Below, in pieces: positions 14,366 through 24,040 of a stretch of DNA of 64,000 nt. The stretch is from contig NZ_JABAID010000011.1 of assembly GCF_012641335.1 (NCBI RefSeq), positions 62,001 through 126,000 of the forward strand, written 5' to 3'. The stretch's first letter is position 1. Every line of letters starts with the position of its first letter. The notes under the pieces were generated by a model. That model saw only the letters and a list, made by a program, of their open reading frames with translations. It ran no database searches and was not told where the DNA came from. The stretch comes from Novosphingobium sp. ERN07. Its GTDB lineage: Bacteria > Pseudomonadota > Alphaproteobacteria > Sphingomonadales > Sphingomonadaceae. Made by a program: the position numbers and the translations under genes.

Positions 14366-17300
14366 TTAGGTTCGCCTCCGGGCGACATGCAGGTGATCAC
14401 GTTCTGGTTTGTCGGGGAAACGCTCGAACTGGACAGCATAGCCCTCGCCCAGACGGTCTCGAACCTGCTTTGCCCAGCGCTCGCCCTGTTCATCCGAGAT
14501 GTTGTTGCCTCTGAAGTCGAGCGCACGGTCGGCGTAGTGCGCCGATCCCGCCATATGCTGGGTGCTGTCGTTGCCCGAGGTGACTACCGGCGCCGGCAGA
14601 CCAAGTGCGCGCGCCTCGTCCGCGACCACGCCCAGCGCAGGCACCAACTCACCATCCATACGGCCGAGCCGAGCGCCAGGTTTGACCGTCATGCCAAGAT
14701 CGCGCGCATAGGCCGCCCCATCGACTGGGCCTTCGGGGATGGCGAGCAAGGTTCCTCCCTCAAGCGGTGACGGCGCGAGCCTATCGGCGCGCGCAACCTG
14801 CGGTAGTGCTGGCGCTTGTGGCATGCCCAGACCGGCGTTGGTGCCCAGCGAACCTGTGCCAGAGATGTCGGAGACGTCAGTCAGCTCGTTGATCCGGTGC
14901 GCCCTTAGGTCACCCATCAGGTCATCCATGATGTAGGTGATGGCCTGGTCACGGCGGGTGAGGTCGCGATAGTCGAGCCGTGGGTTCGAGATGTCCGGCA
15001 GGTGCCATTCGGGATGATCACGCTGCAGCGTCTCGTAGCGATCCTGGATGAGGTTCGACATGTCGCTCGAAATCTGGAAGCCATGGCTTTCGGCATAACT
15101 TGCCTCGGACATCATCCGAGTGCCGATCTCTCGATATCGGGCGGCGGCAGCACGGCGTTCTTCCGCTTCTGCAACTCGCCAGTCACTACCGTCTGTATTG
15201 GTCCGCGAATGGCTATGATCGGAATAATCCGAGCTCTGGCTGTAGGTTCCCGACGACTGGATATCGCCGCTCGAACCGCTGACGACCACCCGATCGCTGG
15301 TCTCTTCCGACTTGTCTGTGCCGCGTGTGGTCTGATTGGTGGCCGAACGTTCTGTGCCTGCCCGTGCGTCGTCGCCAACTTCCTTGCGGCCGAAAATCGA
15401 GCCTTGGAGGGTCGCCGATAGGCCGCTGCCAGCAATATCCTTGCCCGGAGTGCCCAGAGTTCCGGAGCCAGTCAGGCTTGCGGACGAACCGAAGGTCCGG
15501 CTCGCAAAGTCGCCAGAAGACCTCGAATTGCCTTCCCGCAGGATCAGATCGTTGTTGGTGACCTCTCGCGTCGAACTGCCCTTGGCCCCCTCAACCACCA
15601 CGTTGCCACCGACATTGTGGGTGTCGGAAGCCCGCGAGCCGCTTTCGCGCCGCGCGCCAGAAACGTCACTGGTTGCGGTAACAGCGCTGCCGAACTGGCC
15701 CTTCGAACTGGTCCAGCTGGTCGAGGTGCCGTTCTCGATCTTGTCGGCTTCGCTGAGGTACCACTGCCCTTGCGACCTGAGGTCTGTCGCATAGCCGCGG
15801 GTCATGGTCGGCTTGAACGGCAGCTGCGACATTGCGCCATTGGTATCGATGACCGAATGGCCTGAGCCATATTCGTTGAACATGCGCCCGTCCGCCTCGC
15901 GGAAACCCGAATGCCCGGCACCTGACAGGAGGTTTGGCGCCATGTTCCACTGCGACATCTGCCGGTTTTCGGCGTTGAGATTGCCGTAACTGACATCGCC
16001 ATAGGCGTAGTTGCCGGTAGTCCGCTCGAGCGCCGCGGCGTCCGAACCAGCCTGGACGGGGGCGAGCATCGAACCCAGGTTGTTCGCCACCGACATTGTT
16101 CCGCGCATGACCATCAGCGCCAGGACTGGAACCGACATCATCAGGAACCCCGCCATGGTGGCGACGTCCTGGTTCACCGCATCAATCCCCGCCCAGTTGG
16201 CAAGGCTCACGCTTCCCGCCGCAACCGCATTGGTCTGGCTCGCCAAGCGATCCATGATGAAGGAGTGAATGAGGACGTAGATCGGCCCCCAGGCCGAGAG
16301 ATAGAAGAAGCCCGAGAAGTAGCCCTTCAATGTCGCAATCCCGCTGCGCGGGAACAGCAGCAGCGGGAAGACGATCGGAAAGAGCGCGTAGAAAACGACG
16401 GTAAGGACCACGCCGAGCACGGGAATCCAGATCAGGCCCTGCTCTGCCGCGGTCGTCATGGCGTTGCGCGTCTGGGTGTCCGCGCGTTGGAGCGCGAAGG
16501 AGTCGGCGTCGGCATTGCCGAAATCGAGCTGTGCAGCCTCGAAGGCATCGACCATGCTCTTCTGCTTGAAGAACTGGTTACGGGGCATCGCAGTGCCGGT
16601 GAGCAGCTGCGAAACGACCGGCACGTCGGCGGCAAGCTTCGCGTCAGCGGCGGCTTCGGTGAGCTTGGGATACATCGAGTGCGCGAATGGCAGCGCATAG
16701 GCGTTGATCTGCGCATCCCACTGGTTGTTGATCAACGTCCAAGCCTGAGCGCAAGTCTTGCCTTCGATATCGACCGTGCCCGCACCCGTATCGGTTAGAT
16801 ACTTCATGCCGCGGTTGGTCGCGGCATTGACCCCGAGTTCGGCCCAGAGATCGGGCGCTTCGCTCAGGAGCTTGAGGCTCTTGGTGCCCAGTAGAATGTC
16901 GTAATAGGCGCACTGCTTGAGGTAGCCATCGAGATTGGCCTTGAAGACGGGATCACGGATCTCGAAACCGCGCACCTTGTCCCACAACCGCGCACCATAG
17001 ACGAAGCCCCCGGTCGAGTAGTTGAGCGCCGCGGGCATGACGAAGACCGTCTCGGCGGTGCGGGTCAGGTAATCGCTGACCTGGCTGGTGAACGAAGCCA
17101 TCGCGGCAAGCCCGATCGGCACATTGGCAACGGTGGCGGGCGCGAGGCCCGGATTGACGCGGTCGGTGACCTTGACTGTCACGGTCGGGACCATCAGCAC
17201 GAGGTAGATCAGCGTCGACTGGACGAACCAGCGAAACCACGCTCGCCAGTCGAGGTCCATGGCGGTGATGATGAGCGCGTAGATCAGCCCCATCACCATG

Positions 17301-17407
17301 CAGACGCGGATCAGCGACTTGAACCCGCCCGATCCGGTCCAGGCCGCGATCGCGTTGAAAGTGTTGACGAGGTAGTCGCCGCCCCCGACCGTGAAAACCT
17401 CGAGCAT
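14366..17407 (-). CDS. traG: Mating-pair stabilisation protein TraG with C-terminal M15-like peptidase domain
   Basis: A 1013-residue protein starting MLEVFTVGGGDYLVNTF. The N-terminal about 480 residues are the TraG membrane domain, with helices near the start and again around residues 340-460; it acts in pilus biogenesis and mating-pair stabilisation. The middle (about 500-780) is a long Ser/Gly/Thr-rich periplasmic region. The last 100 residues hold SAHYADRALDF and ERDHLH, matching the SxHxxxxAxD...ExxH pattern of M15 D,D-peptidases; the likely zinc ligands are H957, D964 and H1005, with E1002 as base. A peptidoglycan-cutting tip would suit channel assembly. It is the last gene of the operon, 13 bp after traH. 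Confidence 0.9.
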   Translation of the reverse strand: MLEVFTVGGGDYLVNTFNAIAAWTGSGGFKSLIRVCMVMGLIYALIITAMDLDWRAWFRWFVQSTLIYLVLMVPTVTVKVTDRVNPGLAPATVANVPIGLAAMASFTSQVSDYLTRTAETVFVMPAALNYSTGGFVYGARLWDKVRGFEIRDPVFKANLDGYLKQCAYYDILLGTKSLKLLSEAPDLWAELGVNAATNRGMKYLTDTGAGTVDIEGKTCAQAWTLINNQWDAQINAYALPFAHSMYPKLTEAAADAKLAADVPVVSQLLTGTAMPRNQFFKQKSMVDAFEAAQLDFGNADADSFALQRADTQTRNAMTTAAEQGLIWIPVLGVVLTVVFYALFPIVFPLLLFPRSGIATLKGYFSGFFYLSAWGPIYVLIHSFIMDRLASQTNAVAAGSVSLANWAGIDAVNQDVATMAGFLMMSVPVLALMVMRGTMSVANNLGSMLAPVQAGSDAAALERTTGNYAYGDVSYGNLNAENRQMSQWNMAPNLLSGAGHSGFREADGRMFNEYGSGHSVIDTNGAMSQLPFKPTMTRGYATDLRSQGQWYLSEADKIENGTSTSWTSSKGQFGSAVTATSDVSGARRESGSRASDTHNVGGNVVVEGAKGSSTREVTNNDLILREGNSRSSGDFASRTFGSSASLTGSGTLGTPGKDIAGSGLSATLQGSIFGRKEVGDDARAGTERSATNQTTRGTDKSEETSDRVVVSGSSGDIQSSGTYSQSSDYSDHSHSRTNTDGSDWRVAEAEERRAAAARYREIGTRMMSEASYAESHGFQISSDMSNLIQDRYETLQRDHPEWHLPDISNPRLDYRDLTRRDQAITYIMDDLMGDLRAHRINELTDVSDISGTGSLGTNAGLGMPQAPALPQVARADRLAPSPLEGGTLLAIPEGPVDGAAYARDLGMTVKPGARLGRMDGELVPALGVVADEARALGLPAPVVTSGNDSTQHMAGSAHYADRALDFRGNNISDEQGERWAKQVRDRLGEGYAVQFERFPDKPERDHLHVARRRT

Positions 17408-17420
17408 GGCCGAGGCGCTC

Positions 17421-18875
17421 CTACTGGACCTGGCTGCCGAGCGTTCGCGAGAAGCGAAGCGCGGCCGACATTTGCGGAGAGAGCTGGGTGCGGAGGGTTT
17501 TTTCCAGCATCTGGGTGCGCTGGATGAGCGCGAATGTCTGGTCGAAGCGCTGCGAAGTGCGCGCCGCGATCCCGAGGAAGTTGCGCCGGGTCTCGTAAAG
17601 ACCTTCGCGCCATTCACGCAGGGAGTCCGCGTCGGCACCGTTGAAGTCCGAGCGCGCGTTAACGGCCATGTCGATGAACCGCATGGTCATGGTGGTGACG
17701 AGATCAACCGCGACGATTTCGGAGAGGTCGTTGATCTCCTGAGCTGAAATGCCAAATTCGGCTGCCGCGCTCACGGTGATGATCTTGTAGACCGGCACGC
17801 TCGCCATACCCAGAAGCTGGATCTCCGCCGGGGTCAGGGAGGCACCCGGATCACGCACTTTCAAGGCCATGCTCTCGATCAGCGTGCGCACCCGTGCCTT
17901 GATCGCAGCGTTAGGTCCGATGACCATGTCGGTTTCGCTGGGCGCCATGCACTTGGTCGTATCGCCGCCGCAACTCCAGTATCTGTGCGGTGCCTGCGAG
18001 GTGCCATCGAGCATGGCGCTGATGAGTGCGGGATCGGCGGGGCCGATGAACTGGACCCGCGGCTTACCGCCGTTGCCCGCAGGATCGTAGATCACGGTGC
18101 CGACCAGCGTCATCAGGAACTCGCGGAACTGTGTGTCGAACCCGCCGTACTTCTTGCCCAGTGCCTCCCAGGTGTAGTTGTTGGGCATCCCGGCCTGTTC
18201 CTTCATGTCCGGGTCGGAATTGGCGCCCTTCAGGGCTTCGCGCTGGCCGCCATTGTTGCATTGCTGGCGCGCGCGGGCCCAGTCGGAGACTGCGCCCTGG
18301 CTGTTGGCGATCGCCTCGCAGATGACCGAACTGGCCGTATCGCTCGTGGGCCAGAGCCCGCCGACCAAAGCCTGTGCGGTTTCGCACGAGGAGATGTTCA
18401 TCTGGTTCATCTGCTGAACCTTCTGGGCAAGCTCATCCATGACCTTGCCGATTTCGGGCGAGATTGTGTCGATGGCGAGCTTGAAGGCGAAGCCGAGTGC
18501 GTTGTTTGCGGTGGCCTTGAGCATCGCGACCAGCTCGGCAGTATTGATGAACGAGAAGGACCCGGCGAACAGGTCGATGCCCCCGCACCCGGCCCGCGCA
18601 TGCGGCAACTGGATGTTGAAAGGCTGGATGTTCTTCTGGGGAAACCGCGACCACACCGAACCCATCGAATAGTAACCGGCCGACTGGCCCTGGTAGGCGC
18701 TGGGGCCGGTGACGTTGGCCTGGACTCCCATGTCGGACATGAAGCTCTGCATCTCGCCTTCGACACCGGCTGAGGCAGGACTGGGCGAGGCAAGCAGCAC
18801 GGCGGCTCCGAGCACGGCGCCAAGCGCGCGCCGAGAGACCTGCTGGAGGCGGACCGTGATTTGGCGCGCGCGCAT
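17421..18875 (-). CDS. traH: Conjugative pilus assembly protein TraH
   Basis: A 484-residue periplasmic protein of F-type conjugation, needed for pilus extension and part of the TraF-TraH-TrbI-TraW-TrbC-TraU network. A signal peptide covers about residues 1-36 (AVLGAAVLLASPSPASA). The body has typical TraH features: GGYYS-like text near residue 67, CGGIDLFAGSFSFIN around 97-112, a central helical region, and a C-terminal coiled-coil stretch with QTFALIQRTQMLEKTLRTQL. Its ATG overlaps the traF stop by one base (TGATG), showing translational coupling. Confidence 0.92.
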   Translation of the reverse strand: MRARQITVRLQQVSRRALGAVLGAAVLLASPSPASAGVEGEMQSFMSDMGVQANVTGPSAYQGQSAGYYSMGSVWSRFPQKNIQPFNIQLPHARAGCGGIDLFAGSFSFINTAELVAMLKATANNALGFAFKLAIDTISPEIGKVMDELAQKVQQMNQMNISSCETAQALVGGLWPTSDTASSVICEAIANSQGAVSDWARARQQCNNGGQREALKGANSDPDMKEQAGMPNNYTWEALGKKYGGFDTQFREFLMTLVGTVIYDPAGNGGKPRVQFIGPADPALISAMLDGTSQAPHRYWSCGGDTTKCMAPSETDMVIGPNAAIKARVRTLIESMALKVRDPGASLTPAEIQLLGMASVPVYKIITVSAAAEFGISAQEINDLSEIVAVDLVTTMTMRFIDMAVNARSDFNGADADSLREWREGLYETRRNFLGIAARTSQRFDQTFALIQRTQMLEKTLRTQLSPQMSAALRFSRTLGSQVQ

Positions 18876-19687
18876 CAGTAGTCGCTCCCAGGCTTGACCT
18901 GCGTCAGCTGAAAGACGCGGTCCATGATTTCATCCTGGCTGAGGATCCCGTAGCCGATCGGCATCGGCTGCTTGGTGACGGAATCGAACAGGACCAGTGC
19001 GGGCACCTGACGGTCGGTGCCGAGCCCCAGCTTCTCGTATTGGCCGCTGTCGACCATGTATCCGGGGAAGGTCGCCGAAGGCCCGCCGTCGGTCGAGACC
19101 GCGAGTACCGCGAGGCCGTATTTGTCCGAGACCGCTTTGAGGATCGGCGAGAAAATATCGCAGGCCCCGCAGCTCGAGGCGAAGAAGTAGAACACCCCGT
19201 ATCGCTGCGAGAGGCTGGCCATGACGCGGTCGCGATCGGACTTGCGCTCATCGATCCACGCGCGCTTGCCGAGCGTCGAGACCGGGCGTTGCAGCGTGTA
19301 GTCGAGTCCCGGGTCCTGCCACAGAGCGCGCTGCCAGACGTCCGCAAACATCGAGGATCGGTCGAGTTGCTCGCGCTGGTAGCGGACGTAAGCGGTGACG
19401 TTCTCCGGGCTCGGCTCGAGGATTGCGCGCGCCTTGAGTTCCTCGAGCTCGGTTCCGATCGCGGCCAGACGCTCGCGCGCCGGCGGCTGCGCGGGTGCAG
19501 CCTTGCGCGGATCCTCTTTGGGCTTCTCGCAGTAGAACCAGGTGCCGAGCTTGCGCTCCTTGCAGTAGAGGGCGTCCTCGGACTGCTGGACCTCAACACC
19601 GTCACCGTTCGATGCACGCAGCGGGGCGGTTCCGGCAAGGGCCAGGCTGGAAGCAGCAAGCAGGGCAATGCATTGGCGGTGGTTCAT
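18875..19687 (-). CDS. traF: Conjugal transfer protein TraF (thioredoxin-like)
   Basis: A 270-residue periplasmic protein with a signal peptide (residues 1-25). The C-terminal domain is a thioredoxin fold with an SCGAC motif (C173, C176), then PAL near the cis-proline position in DRQVPALVLFD. F TraF itself lacks the CxxC, but many F-type homologues keep it. It probably assists folding of disulfide-rich TraU, TraN and TraH together with the DsbC-like protein of this operon. ATGA overlap joins it to the upstream wHTH gene. The ATG at 19687 is chosen because the signal peptide starts there. Confidence 0.9.
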   Translation of the reverse strand: MNHRQCIALLAASSLALAGTAPLRASNGDGVEVQQSEDALYCKERKLGTWFYCEKPKEDPRKAAPAQPPARERLAAIGTELEELKARAILEPSPENVTAYVRYQREQLDRSSMFADVWQRALWQDPGLDYTLQRPVSTLGKRAWIDERKSDRDRVMASLSQRYGVFYFFASSCGACDIFSPILKAVSDKYGLAVLAVSTDGGPSATFPGYMVDSGQYEKLGLGTDRQVPALVLFDSVTKQPMPIGYGILSQDEIMDRVFQLTQVKPGSDY

Positions 19688-20109
19688 GATCCGCTCCTCT
19701 CGAATTCCTTGATCAGTGACATGAAGACAGCGACATCGAGCAGCCGGCGGCCGCCATCGAGCATGCGCACGAGCGCGCTGTAGAAGCCGCGCAATGCTTC
19801 GGTTCCGGCTTCGCTCAGCGTGTAGGTCCCGGCCTCCAGGCGCGCCCAACCCCTTGCTGCAATGGCCTTGAGCTGGCCGTTCAGCATGCGGCAGCGCACC
19901 GGCTTGTCGAGCCAGGTAGAGACCTCGCCCGCGATCTCGCGCGCCGTCAGGCTGCCGCGGCGTGCGAGCGCCATGCCGATGCAGAATTCGAGCACGGTCA
20001 TGTCGGCTGCGGAGCCGATCTCGCTTAGCGCCACAACGCTCGCCCCGGAGGAATCGCGGGCCGGTTGGCCACGAGGGATTGGGCCCACTTCAGGGCTTGT
20101 GCGCGGCAT
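19684..20109 (-). CDS. Small protein with winged-helix-like core between traN and traF
   Basis: A 141-residue protein (start at 20109, overlapping traN by 20 bp; a shorter start near 20000 is possible). Residues about 36-110 run through helix-turn-helix-like text (MTVLEFCIGMALARRGSLTAREIAGEVSTWL, then MLNGQLKAIAARGWARLEAGTYTLSEAG). This is reminiscent of PadR-like winged helices, with the TYTLSEAG wing. There is no signal peptide, so it should be cytoplasmic, unlike its periplasmic neighbours. It could be a transcription factor for the operon. ATGA coupled to traF. Confidence 0.65.
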   Translation of the reverse strand: MPRTSPEVGPIPRGQPARDSSGASVVALSEIGSAADMTVLEFCIGMALARRGSLTAREIAGEVSTWLDKPVRCRMLNGQLKAIAARGWARLEAGTYTLSEAGTEALRGFYSALVRMLDGGRRLLDVAVFMSLIKEFERSGS

Positions 20110-22231
20110 AATAGGCCTCGATCTTTGCCTGGATTTCGATGAGCGTGGCGGCCTCGTCGGGGAGCTTCGCCGCATCGACGAACTCCGCGTAGATTTCGGA
20201 GAAATCCATCACCGAGAGGTCAAGTTGCTGAAACTCGAAGATGGTGAAGCCATCGCAGACGGGCTTCTTGGGCGTCCCCCAGCTCTTGCCGAGCTGCGGG
20301 CGGCCCTGTTCCTGGAGGATCCGGCTGATCTTCGACTGGAAGCAGCAATAGACGTCGCGTTTGGAGAGGCATATCCCGAGGAAGCTTGACGAGCAGTAGG
20401 TGCCGATCTTGTGACAGAGCCCGGCATCGTCCTTCTGGTCGAGCAGGACCTCAGAGGGGCTGCACAGCAGCGGCACGAGAAGCGGCACGCCTTTGCCAGA
20501 ACAGCAGTTGGCAAGGCCGAAGACCTTGTGCGCACAGCTTTCGGCCGTGCCTTTGAACAAGGTCAGCGTGGACTCGTCGAATTCGGAATTGGCCTGGCCG
20601 AGCGCGTTCAGCGCCACGACCGCATCCTTGAACTCGTCGGATGCTTCGCGGACGATCGGCTCGCAGTCGCCGTTCACGCAGTAGACGTCGCCGCCGCAGA
20701 TGTATTGCGCGGGCGGCGTCGCGCTACCCGGGATCGGGCACTTGTAGACACGCTCGGCTACCTTGCACGAGCCATCGCCGCTTGGCGGATCGTCGAGGCA
20801 AGTCTCATGGTCGAAAGTGCAGCCGGGTGTCGCGTCGAGCTTGCCGCAGTCGTTGCCGCCGCCAATCACGGTTTGGCATTGATAGGTCTTGGTGCTCTCC
20901 CAGCAGGGCCGCGTTACCGGCACGCCGTCGATGAGCCGGGCCTCGCCAGGCGCAGTGCAGGTCTCGCTGGCGAGTGTGCAGGTGCCGAGATCGACCGAAC
21001 AGGCATTGTCGTTCCAGGTTTCGGTGAACCACTTCGAAACCGAACTTTCGGGCACGATCCCGGCGACATTGGAACTGCAGGCATAGACCTCTTCGGGTGC
21101 CGCCGGCTCGGCGCAAGCGAGGTAGCCCCCGCCGCCGAAGGGATCGCCGACGAAGTCCCAGGTCTTGCACAGCTGCCGGTCGGTTAGGCCTGCGGCGCTG
21201 GCCGTCGTCCGGGTGCAGCTGGGCTCGGACGCGAGCGAGCCGCACTGCTGAAGCCCGGTCACATATTGCAGCGGGAAGCCAGTTACCGGATCGAAGGTCA
21301 GCGCGTCGGTGATCCCTTCGTTGTTGCACCGGTAGACGTTACTCACGACCTGGAAGGCATTGGTCGGCGGCGGCTTGGGCACCGTGCCCATGAGATAGAC
21401 GTTGGGGTCGCTGACGGCCGCGTCGCAGTCGTAATAGTCGACAGTGAGATTGTACTGCGGCACCGGGTAGGTCCCGGTTTTCCGGCAGAGGCTGCTCCCC
21501 TCAAGCGAGGCGCAGCCAGCAAAGCCTGGGTTTGTGACGCAGATGTACTGGTAAAGCGTCTCGTTCCACGCCGCGACCGAGAGGCTGCGGGTGCAGGTCT
21601 TGGGCTGTTCGACCACCGTCGATCCGACGTTGCAGGTCCACTCAGCCATGTTCGTCCCGCCGGAGCCCGGTGGCAGCGGCACGCAGTTTCCCGTCGAGCC
21701 GTCAGCGCTCATTCCCTGCAGGTAAGCGTTGGGGTCCTCGGTGACTGTGGTGGCGCGCGAGAGGTCGCTGCGCTTCACATCAACGGTCGGCCTCTGGCCC
21801 GAATTGGCGGTGCGATAGGCGTCGCTATTGTAGCCTGCCGCCGCGCCATCGGCGACCATGTTGCCGGGATTGTCGTAATACTGGGTGAGCCCGGGATAGT
21901 TCGCCTGATAGCCCGGAATCTGACCGGCAGCGCCCGGCGCGTTGGTGATCCCCTGGTTGGCGCCCCGGACCGCCGATCCGAGATCGCGGGCCTGCGTCTT
22001 CGCTTCGTCCCAGGTCATGGTGGCAGGCGCGGAAGGAGGTGGGGGTGCTGGCGGGGGAACGCCGGGGTCGATTGCGGGCGGAAGCGCGGGTTGCGGCTCG
22101 ATGAGGTCGTCGGGCGGCGGGATATAGATCTGCGCGTGTGTACCGGTTGGCGCGAGCAGCGCGATCGTGAAGAAGGAGGCGGCAAGAAGGGCCGCCGTTC
22201 GCCGACGATTGCGCAAGCCCCGCCCACCCAT
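20090..22231 (-). CDS. traN: Mating-pair stabilisation protein TraN
   Basis: A 713-residue outer-membrane, cysteine-rich adhesin that contacts the recipient surface. Signal peptide at about residues 1-33. A proline-rich spacer (residues 35-70) and a Gly/Asn/Tyr-rich segment follow. The long disulfide-rich body holds many cysteines in patterns such as CSVDLGTCTLASETC, CGGDVYCVNGDCEP and CCSGKGVPLL. The C-terminal CLSKRDVYCCFQSKISRILQEQGRPQLG segment is highly characteristic of TraN. The variable middle probably determines recipient preference. It is followed within 20 bp by the wHTH gene and lies 1 bp after trbC. Confidence 0.93.
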   Translation of the reverse strand: MGGRGLRNRRRTAALLAASFFTIALLAPTGTHAQIYIPPPDDLIEPQPALPPAIDPGVPPPAPPPPSAPATMTWDEAKTQARDLGSAVRGANQGITNAPGAAGQIPGYQANYPGLTQYYDNPGNMVADGAAAGYNSDAYRTANSGQRPTVDVKRSDLSRATTVTEDPNAYLQGMSADGSTGNCVPLPPGSGGTNMAEWTCNVGSTVVEQPKTCTRSLSVAAWNETLYQYICVTNPGFAGCASLEGSSLCRKTGTYPVPQYNLTVDYYDCDAAVSDPNVYLMGTVPKPPPTNAFQVVSNVYRCNNEGITDALTFDPVTGFPLQYVTGLQQCGSLASEPSCTRTTASAAGLTDRQLCKTWDFVGDPFGGGGYLACAEPAAPEEVYACSSNVAGIVPESSVSKWFTETWNDNACSVDLGTCTLASETCTAPGEARLIDGVPVTRPCWESTKTYQCQTVIGGGNDCGKLDATPGCTFDHETCLDDPPSGDGSCKVAERVYKCPIPGSATPPAQYICGGDVYCVNGDCEPIVREASDEFKDAVVALNALGQANSEFDESTLTLFKGTAESCAHKVFGLANCCSGKGVPLLVPLLCSPSEVLLDQKDDAGLCHKIGTYCSSSFLGICLSKRDVYCCFQSKISRILQEQGRPQLGKSWGTPKKPVCDGFTIFEFQQLDLSVMDFSEIYAEFVDAAKLPDEAATLIEIQAKIEAYYAAHKP

Positions 22232-22232
22232 C

Positions 22233-23009
22233 TCACTGGCCCTTGGTCAGTTGGGCGAGCGCAATGCGCGCAACGCCGGCGCCTGGCCCCCGGCCGCCGG
22301 CGAAGGTCTCGAGCGCGTATTCGACCGTGACGTTTCCGGTGATGCGGTCATGATCGGGTGTCGCGCTCGTGCAGTCGAGCCCGTCGCAAAGTTCGTATTC
22401 GCGGCCTGCGGCAACGAAGGTCGGGGCGGCACTGACCTTGAAGGCGCGGAACAGGCGCGGGTCGATCGCCAAGTGAGCCTCCTGGCCCTCGCTGGTCACC
22501 ACCCGCTTCAGACCTTCGGCGAACGCCTTGGTGCTACCGCCCGGAAAGCCGCGGAACACCACCACCCCGCCTGCCCTCGTAGTGTCGGCAATCAGCCGGG
22601 TGAGCGATGCCTCGGGCATCGACAGGCTGGCGAAGACGATGAACATCGGCCCCTCGCCCATCGGCGTCCTGGTATTGGCTGCCGCCCCGCTCAGGAGCTC
22701 ATCGAAGTCGACTGCGCCGTCCGGCCCTTTGGGCAAGTCGGCAGGATTGATGTTGGCGACAGCCGTCATGCCTTGTTCGCGCAGTTGCTCGGCTTCGGCG
22801 CGGTGGGCTTCGCCCTTGCCCGCAACAGCATCGACCAGGGTCTGCGCATCGGCCGTGGCCTCGGTTCCGCGTGCCTTAATCGCCTTCAGATCGAGGCCAC
22901 CGACATCTTGGGCGATGGTCTGGGCGAGAGCGGCCGAGACGGCGGTCAGGGCGAGGAAGCCAGCAAGTCCGAGGAGCCGGGATTTGTGCGGGAGCCGCGC
23001 GAAAGTCAT
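22233..23009 (-). CDS. trbC: Type-F pilin assembly protein TrbC
   Basis: A 258-residue periplasmic protein from ATG 23009, with GAGGA about 5 bp upstream. GTG at 23021, overlapping the traU stop, is an alternative. Signal peptide near residues 1-30. The C-terminal TrbC domain starts about residue 120 (GPMFIVFASLSMPEASLTRLI, then GGVVVFRGFPGGSTKAF, then PRLFRAFKVSAAPTFV). It has a thioredoxin-like fold lacking a CxxC pair in the usual place. It works with TraW in pilus assembly; in F the two are separate genes, as here. Confidence 0.9.
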   Translation of the reverse strand: MTFARLPHKSRLLGLAGFLALTAVSAALAQTIAQDVGGLDLKAIKARGTEATADAQTLVDAVAGKGEAHRAEAEQLREQGMTAVANINPADLPKGPDGAVDFDELLSGAAANTRTPMGEGPMFIVFASLSMPEASLTRLIADTTRAGGVVVFRGFPGGSTKAFAEGLKRVVTSEGQEAHLAIDPRLFRAFKVSAAPTFVAAGREYELCDGLDCTSATPDHDRITGNVTVEYALETFAGGRGPGAGVARIALAQLTKGQ

Positions 23010-23017
23010 GGGTGTCC

Positions 23018-24040
23018 TCACAGCATGCAGCAGTTGCGCTTGCGCCAGACGAGGTAGCCAAAGTCCTCACCCTTGACGGGGTAGCCCTTGCCAGTCTGGG
23101 GAATGATGGTGGTCGCGCCGACCGGCGCGCAGGCATATCGGCCCTTCACCATCGAGATCGGGTTGGTCATCTGCAGCCGGTATTGCTGCTTGCGCATCAC
23201 CGGCATCAGGTACTTGTGGCACAGGGCCTTCGAACCCATCGTGCCCCAGGCCAGCGCCTCGCGGTGCATCTTGTAGAGCATGCGTTCGGCGACGAGCCGT
23301 GAGGCCTGGATCGGGGTGACATGCGCCGAGACGTGGCCGTTCAAGGGATACATCCCGCCGTTGCAGCCCGCGCACCAGAACATCTGGTCGATCGGCAGCT
23401 TGGCAGTCGCCGCGACGCAGTCGGCCGCACAAGCCGCGGTGGCGATCGGATTGGCGAAGAGCGCGACCTCGGGATTGATGATCGAGGTCAGCGCCGAGTC
23501 CTGCCACAGCGGGTCGATCTCGGTCACATAGGCGACGTCGAAAGTGGTCTGCTCGAAACAGAGGAAATCGGTCAGGATCTCCATCCAGTAGAGCAGCGGA
23601 TAGACGTAGTAATGTGACTGCCACTGCGACGAGTTCTGCGTTTTGCCGCCGATCTGGCTGCGCCCCTGAACGTGGCCGTGCCCGATGTCGAAACCGGGAT
23701 TGAGCCGAATCCCGCCGAGATTGGGGAAGCACCACGCCTTGTTGGTGACATCGACGAGGCGCACCGGCTCCCAGAAGCCCACCGAAATGCCGATGCGCGG
23801 GATTGGCGAGCCGCAGGCGCACAAGGGGAACGAGGGGTTCTTGGGGTCGGGCCGCGAGCCCTTCCAGATCGAAAGCCCGCCAATCGAGAGCGGAAACAGG
23901 CACGACCAGCAGACATCGGTGATCGGGTTGATGAACTTGCCGTGGCACGAGACTGTATCGGCCCGGGCGGGCGCGGCTGCGACACCGGCGAGCGCCAGCA
24001 TGGCGAGAAGAACAGCCATCAATCTTGAAGCCCGTTTCAT
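23018..24040 (-). CDS. traU: Conjugal transfer protein TraU
   Basis: A 340-residue periplasmic protein from ATG 24040, with GGAGAG upstream. Signal peptide about residues 1-28. It is conserved and cysteine-rich: CHGKFINPITDVCWSCLFPL at the mature start, CACG, FCFEQ-like text around residue 165, MFWCAGCNGGMYPLNGH near 240, and a C-terminal pair NCCML. TraU is needed for DNA transfer rather than for pilus formation itself. ATGA overlap with the upstream small membrane protein. Confidence 0.93.
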   Translation of the reverse strand: MKRASRLMAVLLAMLALAGVAAAPARADTVSCHGKFINPITDVCWSCLFPLSIGGLSIWKGSRPDPKNPSFPLCACGSPIPRIGISVGFWEPVRLVDVTNKAWCFPNLGGIRLNPGFDIGHGHVQGRSQIGGKTQNSSQWQSHYYVYPLLYWMEILTDFLCFEQTTFDVAYVTEIDPLWQDSALTSIINPEVALFANPIATAACAADCVAATAKLPIDQMFWCAGCNGGMYPLNGHVSAHVTPIQASRLVAERMLYKMHREALAWGTMGSKALCHKYLMPVMRKQQYRLQMTNPISMVKGRYACAPVGATTIIPQTGKGYPVKGEDFGYLVWRKRNCCML

